Assembly: GCF_003286125.1 (NCBI RefSeq) | Contig: NZ_QMED01000022.1 | Span: 21,683-85,682, forward strand | Direction: 5' to 3' | Length of the DNA: 64,000 nucleotides | DNA from: Algibacillus agarilyticus | GTDB taxonomy: Bacteria > Pseudomonadota > Gammaproteobacteria > Enterobacterales > Alteromonadaceae | Shown here: positions 37,301-44,030 of the stretch, one piece after another | Numbering within the stretch: the stretch's first letter is position 1 | Layout: each line of letters opens with the position of its first letter | Notes under the pieces: generated by a model | Told to the model about the DNA's origin: nothing | What the model saw: only the letters and a program-made list of their open reading frames with translations | Database searches by the model: none | Position numbers and translations under genes: made by a program

Positions 37301-37533
37301 CTAGCAAATCCACTCACGCTTGGGCTTTGTGTGGGTATTGTGGTTAATGCGTTATTAGGGGGGAGATCTGGTAACGTAGTGTCGGGCGTTGATGTATCAG
37401 GAACGGTTGTATCGGGTATTGTAACGGGTGGGGTGGTGTTGGTTTTTTCAGCTTTTGATCCGCCACCACAAGCCAATAATAAACCGGCTATCGCTAATGT
37501 TGCAATGTAGGTATTTAATTTCTTCATGTTCAA
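34330..37533 (-). CDS. Double-headed pectate lyase PL1-CBM-PL1, lipoprotein
   Basis: This has 1067 residues. The leader LAIAGLLLACGGG gives a lipid-anchored cysteine, followed by an Asp/Thr/Pro repeat linker (TVPDTSTPDTTLPD). Residues about 75-410 are PL1 with NVWVDHVTLEAQGG and R-T-P-L-L-R. Residues about 445-565 are the same discoidin-like module as in the neighbouring PL1s. After a Gly/Ser linker (about 565-600), residues 610-1067 are a second PL1 type with DIWIHQNTFDTTGDSAFD and R-V-P-L-L-R. Both catalytic arginine motifs are intact, so two active sites are expected. It probably sits on the outer surface and cuts polygalacturonate before uptake. Confidence 0.9.
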   Translation of the reverse strand: MNMKKLNTYIATLAIAGLLLACGGGSKAEKTNTTPPVTIPDTTVPDTSTPDTTLPDLPPNNALTTIPTQSPSVSGFASRQAGTTGGAGGQIIKATTGKEIHQALCNRASSDTPVIIQVEGTINHANTEQVSGDSCNTAADVIELKEVSNITLIGVGNGALFDEIGIHLRAASNIIIQNIHVRNVKKSGSPTSNGGDAIGMESNVSNVWVDHVTLEAQGGESEGYDALFDMKANTKYVTLSYSILRNSGRGGLVGSTDGDSNNGPVTFHHNYYQNINSRTPLLRHATAHAYNNYYNGIASSGMNPRIGGAIKAQNNVFENAQDPLGTFYTNDKGFWDVSGNLWTNTVTWTSQGDKNYPAGPNPTSTININIPYDHALDDANCVKDIVLATAGANTHLAVSAQKCTRQITGSGQDDTHANNGDSNTDTSTDTSNNSKINLALTAGADGSSKASGSSYGNVRDGNFTTFWSPNGSTGRISIKGVNQAFNHVNIIETVEASGAITKWSLVDDDTDQVLASGTDLTEAINVAEITSSKLNFLIESSIGTVQIAEFEIFNTGGATNSGGSNNSSTDTETTTGSGSGSGSDNTQTDWTNDASNQATTINYPDDHCAALIHDNNINWHGSAIQTEQAIVECLALSLGQPVGYGEKATGGYNPEGNSNLVVITNDKPEDQILAAIASNDHNWIVFDKQDFSSQTDLMMYRPYCADTALQTALGVDEATCRDPYAYCNAKNISRDSCLITFFNNVLNDRNLPIQNYLINSNTTLDGRGANTRFVFNGFKIGADSSGASTHQSENVIITNHYFVGVGHTEDHELDPDMIRSTGESHDIWIHQNTFDTTGDSAFDVKVGAHDISISFNKLINVKRAALHGSSDSRAINSQITTSIYNNLFVTTDDNFGTSAYNTMRRVPLLRRGQTHMFNNVFYGYRKDVMSLRVGAKALIENNLFMNSLANTKGDDLADWQKSLFDDAVKEGGLEISGSYVYEANTHCELNGTFASLDVTQGIVPNMFADYSSTSQDTISAYRQLVGQSLRNYVVATAGKGAKAPWLSSYTQGYNNVIGANSNTTTCQ

Positions 37534-37590
37534 TTATTCCACAGATAAGCACAAATTATTTTGTGAAGCGTATCACTAATATTTTGTTTT

Positions 37591-37604
37591 TGCTACCGGT
37601 GGCA
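37591..37604. promoter_or_regulatory. Pectin-regulon operator 4
   Basis: TGCTACCGGTGGCA lies 58-71 bases upstream of the start of the lipoprotein PL1-CBM-PL1 gene, the same spacing as operator 3. Confidence 0.75.
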
Positions 37605-37780
37605 CGTTGGTTTTTATTGCTATTTACACGATTTTTAAGTTTATTTTGATTATTTACTACTGCTTTGGGATTTTGTGCAAAAAGGGTTCAATCACTGAGT
37701 CGTTAATTAGTTAAATACTAAAAGATTAGTGCAAGGGGAGGTGTTGTGAAGCCGCTAGCTTGACGTTGCTAAAAGTCTCA

Positions 37781-37810
37781 ATTAAAAAAGACCCAACGCA
37801 AGGTTGGGTC
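37781..37810 (-). terminator. Rho-independent terminator after the 1263-residue PL1 gene
   Basis: GACCCAAC and GTTGGGTC pair around a five-base loop, and on the minus strand the stem is followed by TTTTTT. It lies 85 bases past the stop of the gene ending at 37895. Confidence 0.85.
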
Positions 37811-37894
37811 AATATTTTAGTACATACATTTATGAGGACGAATAAATGTATAACGACTTCTTTGTTCGTTTAATCTTATAACGATGAATGGCTA

Positions 37895-40800
37895 CTATTG
37901 GCAGCTTGCCGGTGCTGCAGCCATCGTATTATTTTCACCTTCGTTATAGCTTGATACCCAAGGTGTTTTCCCCTTTTTACCCGCAGTTGCTAGTACGTAG
38001 TTACGTAAGTTAGCGCCAGGGTTAAAGCGGTTCGCGTTAATGGTGTTTTGTGATGCTGCGCTATAATCAGCAAACATATCAGGTGTGTTGCCATCGGTTA
38101 CGTCAATTGATGCTGATGCACCTAATGGGTAACATGTTGCATCCGATTCCCACACGTAACTGTTATAAACCTCTAAATTACCTTCAGACACCGCATCAGC
38201 AAATAACTCTACCTGCCAATCCGCTAAATCATCACCTTTAGAATTATCAACAGGGTTCATAAACAAGTTATCTTCAACCAATGCACTGCCGCCTTTACGA
38301 ATGCTCATTACATCTTTACGGTAACCATAAAACACATTATTTAATAAGTGTGTTTGGCCACGACGTAACAGAGGTACACGACGCATTGTGTTATATGAGC
38401 TTGCGCCGAAATTATCATCAGTTGTTACAAATAAATTATTGTGAATGGTTGTAGTGATCTGTGAATTAATTTCACGGCTATCACTTGAACCATGTAACGC
38501 AGCGCGTTTTACATTAACTAATTTGTTAAACGAAACGGTAATATCATAAGCGCCTACTTTTACATCAAATGCTGAATCACCTGTGGTATCAAATGTATTT
38601 TGGTGGATCCAAATATCATGTGATTCACCTGTTGAGCGGATCATATCCGGATCTAAATTGTGATCTTCGGTATGGCCTACACCGATAAATTTATTATTGG
38701 TGATGATGACATTTTCAGATTGATGTGTTGATGCGCCACTGCTGTCTGCACCAATTTTAAAGCCATTAAATACAAATGTTGCATTGGATCCTCGGCCATC
38801 AATGGTTGTGTTACTGTCGATCAGATAGTTGCGAATAGGTAAGTTTTTATCGTTTAGATCATCGTTAAAGAACTCAACTAAACAGGTATCACTCGACATG
38901 CCTTTTTCTGCACAATATGCATATGGGTCACGACAGGTTGCCTCATCTACACCTAAAGCATCTGTTAAGGCTGGATCTGCACAATACGGACGATACATCA
39001 TGATAGAAGCCTCGTTAGCAAAGTCGTGTTTGTCGAATACAATCCAGTTGTGATCGCTTGACGAAATAGCGGCTAAAATTTGATCTTCAGGCTGATTATT
39101 TGTAATAACAATCAGGTTACTCCCGCCTTGCGGATCAAAACCACCGGTTGTTTTTTCGCCATAGCCGACCGGTGAACCTAATGAATTAGATAAACATTCT
39201 ATGATTTCTTGGTCGGTTTGTAAGGCTGATTCACGCCAATTAATGGCATCATTATTAATTAACTCTGCACACGTAGCGTTAGGGTATACAACGATACTAT
39301 CTGGGGGGGTTGTCGGATCGGTTGGATCCGTTGGCTCAACCGGATCGGTTGGTTCGACTGGATCGACACCATCACCTATTTGACCATTACAATCACCTTC
39401 GACAGGGGCTGAACCGGTAACGGTTAAGCTATCTATATTGGCTAATCCCGAGCTACCCGTCGCATGTAAAGTCACAATGTTCAAACCAGCATCTAAATTT
39501 ATAGTTGCTGTTGTTGTATTGGTGTAATCAGTCCATTCACCTGAATCTGGGAATGCTAAATTACCGTTTAATGTATCGTTGACTAAGATTGCAGCAGGAC
39601 GATCAGTCGAGCCATTAGCATAGCGGCTTGCGAGTGTATAAGTGCCTGCCGCTGGCACTGAGATAGCATATTTAATGGTTTTACCGGCTTCGTTATCGGT
39701 ATTGGCATAACCTACACCGTTATAACCTGAATGTTCATTCTGTATTTCACCCTCAACCGAACAGAAACCATTGGTATTTTCTTCTATGGTTAAGCTGGTT
39801 GGTTCGCTTAATACGCTAGCCAATACCGCCGTTGAATTATACTTAGTACCATCGTCGCCGGTTATTTTTACTGAGTAATAATAGTGACCATCTACAACGT
39901 TTTCATCTGTATAGCTATTACCAATAACACCCGATGCAATGCGCACCCGACCGCTTAAGTTGTCATCGGTGTCGCGATATATCTCTTGGCCTGTTACGGT
40001 TATATTTTCGCTTGTCCAATTAATTGTGACATCACTGACCGCGACTTGAGTTGTAGCTGAAACAGTACCAACTGTCGGATCGGGTTCAGCCGGCTCTGCT
40101 GGTGTAGTTATCGTTGCAGAATAAGTTTCAAATTCGGCTACTTTAGGTGTACCTGATGCAGACTCAATAACTAAGCTAATTTTAGCTACCGTGGTTTCTG
40201 TAAACGAGATATAACCCGATAAACCATTGCCAGACGTTAAGGTTTCACCTGTACTGTGATCAACTAAACGCCAAGCTTGAATAGTACCTTCTGAACCTGC
40301 TGCTTCAATAATACGGACCGTATTGATTGGGTTTGTTAAGTTTTTAATAGAGATAGTACCGGTTGATCCACTTGGCGACCAATATGAACTCACATCGCCA
40401 TCGCGCACACTACCATAGCTACCAGCACCTTTAGAACTGCCATCAGAGCCGGCATTTAACGAAAAGTTTACGCCTGCATCGGTGACTTCACCTTCATTTG
40501 GATCGCTTGGCTCTGTGGGTTGCTCAGGTTCTGTTGGTTCTTCTGGGTCGATCGGATCTGTTGGCTCCTCTGGATCGGTAGGGGTTACCGGATCGGTAGG
40601 CTCAATTGCACAGCTGCCATCTGATACCGCTAGACCTCTATTTGCCCCAGCTGCGGCTAACACAACTTGTTTTGCACATTCAGCTGAATCTAAAGCGTAA
40701 TAATAGGGAAGGCTAACCGAGGTGGTTGATACTGGGTTAGGGCCTGCGGGGTGGTTGTCATCATCGTCGGCTGTCCAAATAACGGATGCTGAAAAAACAT

Positions 40801-41686
40801 TACCGCTTATATCCCAATACCCCATGTCGTTTGTATAGAAGGTACCTAAAGGATCTTTTGCGTTTTCGAAGTAGTTATTATCGACTTTAATTTGCGCGCC
40901 AATACGCGAGTTAATACCGGATTTGTTAATACCGTTAAAATAATTATTGTAAGTATGGCCAATACGACCGCGCATAAGTGGCACGCGCGAATCAATGTTT
41001 TCGTACAAATTATGATGATAAGTTACCGGGCCATTTTGATCATCACTTGAGCTTGACCCCACTAAACCACCACGGCCTGAGTTACGTAAAATACTATACG
41101 AAAGCGTGACATATTTAGTATTAGCTTTCATGTCAAATAATGCGTCGTAACCATCTGATTCGCCACCTTGTGCTTCAAGCGTTACGTGGTCAACCCAGAC
41201 ATTGGAAACATCAGATTCCATCCCAATTGCATCGCCCCCATTAGATGTCGGCGAACCTGATTTTTTAACATTTCTAACGTGAACATTTTGAATAATAATA
41301 TTGGATGATTTGCGAATATGGATCCCGAGTTCGTCAAACAATGCACCGCTACCCACACCGACTAACGAAACATTGCTAATTTCCTTAAGTTCGATAACGC
41401 CATCTGCTGTATTACAGCTGTCACCTGAAACCTTGCTGGTATTGCTGTGGTTAATTGTGCCTTCTACTTGAATAATTATCGGTGTCTCACTTGACGGACG
41501 ATTACATAAAGCCTCGTGTATTTGTGTGCCCGTTGTTGCATAAACGACATTACCACCTGCTCCCCCAGTTGTACCGCCATTTTGGGTATGAAACCCAGAC
41601 GCCCCAGCCGTTGTTGCGTAGAGTGCAGACATAACCGCTGCCGCTCTGAGCGAGTATTTAAACGTTGTTGTTTTAGTTGTTTTCAT
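37895..41686 (-). CDS. Double-headed pectate lyase PL1-CBM-FN3-CBM35-like-PL1, secreted
   Basis: This has 1263 residues with a leader ending ALYATTAGA. Residues about 26-360 are PL1 with NVWVDHVTLEAQGG and R-V-P-L-M-R. An acidic Pro/Thr linker built on EPTDP units follows, then the shared discoidin-like module (about 410-530). A fibronectin-III-like segment (about 540-640) has VTINWTSENI and YYYSVKITGDDGT. A CBM35/CBM6-like segment (about 645-775) has YNGVGYANTDNEAGKTIKY and ASRYANGSTDRPA. A second linker leads to a C-terminal PL1 (about 810-1263) closely similar to the C-terminal half of the previous gene, with R-V-P-L-L-R. It is a large extracellular enzyme with several binding modules. Confidence 0.9.
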   Translation of the reverse strand: MKTTKTTTFKYSLRAAAVMSALYATTAGASGFHTQNGGTTGGAGGNVVYATTGTQIHEALCNRPSSETPIIIQVEGTINHSNTSKVSGDSCNTADGVIELKEISNVSLVGVGSGALFDELGIHIRKSSNIIIQNVHVRNVKKSGSPTSNGGDAIGMESDVSNVWVDHVTLEAQGGESDGYDALFDMKANTKYVTLSYSILRNSGRGGLVGSSSSDDQNGPVTYHHNLYENIDSRVPLMRGRIGHTYNNYFNGINKSGINSRIGAQIKVDNNYFENAKDPLGTFYTNDMGYWDISGNVFSASVIWTADDDDNHPAGPNPVSTTSVSLPYYYALDSAECAKQVVLAAAGANRGLAVSDGSCAIEPTDPVTPTDPEEPTDPIDPEEPTEPEQPTEPSDPNEGEVTDAGVNFSLNAGSDGSSKGAGSYGSVRDGDVSSYWSPSGSTGTISIKNLTNPINTVRIIEAAGSEGTIQAWRLVDHSTGETLTSGNGLSGYISFTETTVAKISLVIESASGTPKVAEFETYSATITTPAEPAEPDPTVGTVSATTQVAVSDVTINWTSENITVTGQEIYRDTDDNLSGRVRIASGVIGNSYTDENVVDGHYYYSVKITGDDGTKYNSTAVLASVLSEPTSLTIEENTNGFCSVEGEIQNEHSGYNGVGYANTDNEAGKTIKYAISVPAAGTYTLASRYANGSTDRPAAILVNDTLNGNLAFPDSGEWTDYTNTTTATINLDAGLNIVTLHATGSSGLANIDSLTVTGSAPVEGDCNGQIGDGVDPVEPTDPVEPTDPTDPTTPPDSIVVYPNATCAELINNDAINWRESALQTDQEIIECLSNSLGSPVGYGEKTTGGFDPQGGSNLIVITNNQPEDQILAAISSSDHNWIVFDKHDFANEASIMMYRPYCADPALTDALGVDEATCRDPYAYCAEKGMSSDTCLVEFFNDDLNDKNLPIRNYLIDSNTTIDGRGSNATFVFNGFKIGADSSGASTHQSENVIITNNKFIGVGHTEDHNLDPDMIRSTGESHDIWIHQNTFDTTGDSAFDVKVGAYDITVSFNKLVNVKRAALHGSSDSREINSQITTTIHNNLFVTTDDNFGASSYNTMRRVPLLRRGQTHLLNNVFYGYRKDVMSIRKGGSALVEDNLFMNPVDNSKGDDLADWQVELFADAVSEGNLEVYNSYVWESDATCYPLGASASIDVTDGNTPDMFADYSAASQNTINANRFNPGANLRNYVLATAGKKGKTPWVSSYNEGENNTMAAAPASCQ

Positions 41687-41772
41687 TTTTCACCTTTGTA
41701 TTTATTAAAATAGGAGTTTCCGTACTCACTTTTTTTGTTTATTACCAAGCGATACTGTTACTTTAATAGTTT

Positions 41773-41786
41773 TGCTACCGGTGGCA
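41773..41786. promoter_or_regulatory. Pectin-regulon operator 5
   Basis: TGCTACCGGTGGCA lies 87-100 bases upstream of the 1263-residue PL1 gene (minus strand). Confidence 0.75.
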
Positions 41787-42123
41787 ATTGTGTTTTTAGT
41801 TAAGCAAAAAAATTACCGTTTTTTGTTATTGCAAGATTTTTGCTCGCACTAGTATATGAGTTTTAAAACATCGTGCAATGTAATAAAAACTATAAAAAAT
41901 AGGGGTTTTGTTTATTTAAGGTTAAAAAAACCATATGAAATATGGCTTTAACTGTGATTTATATCTATTGGGTATAAGTAAGTATGTAAAGTAATATTAT
42001 TGATTTTATTAGTAAAATAACTTTTTATATAGTTTTTTAAATATTGGTTAATATTTTTAGATTAAATTATATTCAATATATTTGGTTTTTTGTTAATTTT
42101 TTGTATAAGGTGTACTTGCTGAT

Positions 42124-42137
42124 TGCTACCGGTGGCA
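42124..42137. promoter_or_regulatory. Pectin-regulon operator 6
   Basis: TGCTACCGGTGGCA lies about 100 bases before uxaA. The 551-base divergent region between the PL1 gene and uxaA is otherwise very AT-rich, with nothing else assigned except the leader hairpin at 42194. Confidence 0.75.
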
Positions 42138-42193
42138 ATTTTCGGGACGTTAGCGTAAAATAATCCACATCGATCGCGCTGAGCGTAGAAGTA

Positions 42194-42214
42194 ACACGGT
42201 AGTGCTCACCGTGT
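42194..42214 (+). promoter_or_regulatory. Hairpin in the uxaA leader
   Basis: ACACGGT and ACCGTGT pair around AGTGCTC, 24 bases before the uxaA start. It could influence mRNA stability or translation, but no function is shown. Confidence 0.4.
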
Positions 42215-42237
42215 ATTAAAACTGTGAGATATAAATA

Positions 42238-43725
42238 ATGAAAAAATTAATTTGTTTAAATACGGCTGATAATGTTGCGGTGGCACTCCAACCTTTAAAA
42301 CAGGGTCAACAGTATTTATGTGATGAAAAATTGCTTGATCTTTATCAACCGGTTGATAAAGGCCACAAAGTCGCTTTACAAACGATTACTGAAGGTGACG
42401 ATATTATCAAATATGGTTTTAGCATTGGTCGTGCGCGTAAAAATATACAAGCCGGCGAGTGGGTACACACCCATAACGTGGTAACTAATTTAGCTGATAC
42501 CCAAGGTTATGAATATGAGCCCGTACAAAAGTCGAATTATTTATCAGATGACACACCCGCGATTAATATTTATCGCCGTGCTAAAGGTGAGGTGGCTATT
42601 CGCAATGAGCTTTGGATCATTCCAACCGTTGGTTGCGTTAATGGTATTGCTAACCAAATTGCGGCTGAATTTTTAGCTAATACCCCTGATCTTGCGATTG
42701 ATGGTGTGCATGTTTTTCCGCATCAATTTGGTTGTTCACAATTAGGGGATGATGCTGCTACCACCACGAAATTATTACAAAGTATGGCATTACACCCAAA
42801 TGCGGGTGGTGTTTTAATTTTGGGGTTAGGCTGTGAAAACAACCAAGTAAGTGCATTTGAAAAAGGTTTAGCCGATTATGATCCAAAGCGCATCAAGTTT
42901 TTAGTCTCGCAATCAGTAGAAGACGAAATCGAAGCCGGTGTTGAATTACTCGAACAGCTTTATCAAACAATGCGCCAAGATAAGCGCACACCGGGACAGC
43001 TTTCTGAATTAAAAATCGGTTTGGAATGTGGCGGCAGTGATGGGTTGTCGGGGATCACGGCTAATCCATTGGTTGGGCAATTGTCTGATTATCTTGCTTA
43101 TCGTGGTGGCACAACCGTGTTAACTGAAGTGCCAGAAATGTTTGGTGCTGAACAATTATTAATGGCGCGATGTCATAACGAACAAGTGTTTAAAGATGTG
43201 GTAGCGCTCGTTAATGGTTTTAAACACTACTATGCCAAACATGATCAACCTATTTATGAAAATCCATCACCCGGTAATAAAATGGGCGGGATCACCACGT
43301 TAGAAGACAAATCATTAGGTTGCACACAAAAAGCCGGTACTAGCCAAGTGCAAGCGGTTGTTGGTTATGGTGAGCGCATTACACAGCGTGGGCTCAATTT
43401 ATTGAATGCACCGGGTAACGATGCGATCGCAACTAGTGCCTTAGGAGCGAGTGGTTGTCATCTTGTATTATTTACGACCGGGCGTGGAACGCCTTATGGT
43501 GGTTTTGTTCCTACTGTAAAAATAGCGACTAACAGTGAGCTTGCACAACGGAAAAAACGTTGGATTGATTTTGATGCTGGGCGATTAGTTGAATCAACGA
43601 CAATGCCTGATTTACTCAATGAGTTTATCACTTTGTTAGTTGCCACGGCCAATGGTGAGCCAGTTAAAAATGAATTGAATAATATACGTGAAATCGCCAT
43701 TTGGAAAAACGGCGTGACTTTATAA
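42238..43725 (+). CDS. uxaA: Altronate dehydratase
   Basis: This has 495 residues, the usual length of UxaA. An N-terminal SAF-like part (about 1-90) with WVHTHNVVTNLAD precedes the catalytic region, with HQFGCSQLGDDA, LGLGCENNQ, LECGGSDGLSGITANP and TTGRGTPYGG. It dehydrates D-altronate to 2-dehydro-3-deoxy-D-gluconate in the cytoplasm, the third step of galacturonate breakdown. An operator of the pectin regulon lies about 100 bases upstream. The preceding reductase (UxaB) and following kinase and aldolase are not in this window. Confidence 0.94.
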   Translation: MKKLICLNTADNVAVALQPLKQGQQYLCDEKLLDLYQPVDKGHKVALQTITEGDDIIKYGFSIGRARKNIQAGEWVHTHNVVTNLADTQGYEYEPVQKSNYLSDDTPAINIYRRAKGEVAIRNELWIIPTVGCVNGIANQIAAEFLANTPDLAIDGVHVFPHQFGCSQLGDDAATTTKLLQSMALHPNAGGVLILGLGCENNQVSAFEKGLADYDPKRIKFLVSQSVEDEIEAGVELLEQLYQTMRQDKRTPGQLSELKIGLECGGSDGLSGITANPLVGQLSDYLAYRGGTTVLTEVPEMFGAEQLLMARCHNEQVFKDVVALVNGFKHYYAKHDQPIYENPSPGNKMGGITTLEDKSLGCTQKAGTSQVQAVVGYGERITQRGLNLLNAPGNDAIATSALGASGCHLVLFTTGRGTPYGGFVPTVKIATNSELAQRKKRWIDFDAGRLVESTTMPDLLNEFITLLVATANGEPVKNELNNIREIAIWKNGVTL

Positions 43726-43749
43726 AGTTAATACAGGTGAATTAAGTGG

Positions 43750-43762
43750 TATAGTATTACTA
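43750..43762. promoter_or_regulatory. Possible third copy of the TAGTAATACTA motif
   Basis: TATAGTATTACTA is the exact reverse complement of the core of the sites at 54264 and 58157. It lies 25 bases after the uxaA stop, a long way from the next start, so its relevance is uncertain. Confidence 0.3.
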
Positions 43763-43841
43763 ATTTAAGTTGTGTGCTATTATAAAAAGCTAAGTGATAT
43801 TTAACTTGTTTAATAAATGTTAAGTTTTAAGCCTGTAGTTG

Positions 43842-43873
43842 GCCAATTTGTAAATAAAAATTTACAAATTGGC
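43842..43873. terminator. Perfect 13-pair hairpin between uxaA and the TonB receptor
   Basis: GCCAATTTGTAAA and TTTACAAATTGGC form an uninterrupted stem with a six-base loop. There is no T tract. It probably separates the two transcripts or protects an mRNA end. Confidence 0.5.
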
Positions 43874-43922
43874 GTTAAAACGGTTGACTTTGTGATGATG
43901 ATTCTATTTAATAAATCACTAG

Positions 43923-43936
43923 TGCCACCGATGGCA
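43923..43936. promoter_or_regulatory. Pectin-regulon operator 7 (variant)
   Basis: TGCCACCGATGGCA, a symmetrical variant of the operator, lies 31 bases before operator 8. The centre-to-centre spacing of 31 bases is about three helical turns. Confidence 0.65.
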
Positions 43937-43953
43937 ATTTAATAAGTGTCGTT

Positions 43954-43967
43954 TGCTACCGGTGGCA
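43954..43967. promoter_or_regulatory. Pectin-regulon operator 8
   Basis: TGCTACCGGTGGCA lies 64-77 bases before the TonB receptor start, paired with operator 7. Confidence 0.75.
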
Positions 43968-44030
43968 TATAAATATAATAAAGAAGATAGGGTTATTCAT
44001 CTTCATTAATCACAAAAAAGAGAATTCACT

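Noticed and set aside
39300-40600. Periodic GGATCGGTTGG-type sequence as a possible CRISPR or minisatellite
   Set aside because: It is in frame inside the PL1 gene and encodes the acidic Pro/Thr linkers; no spacers are present.
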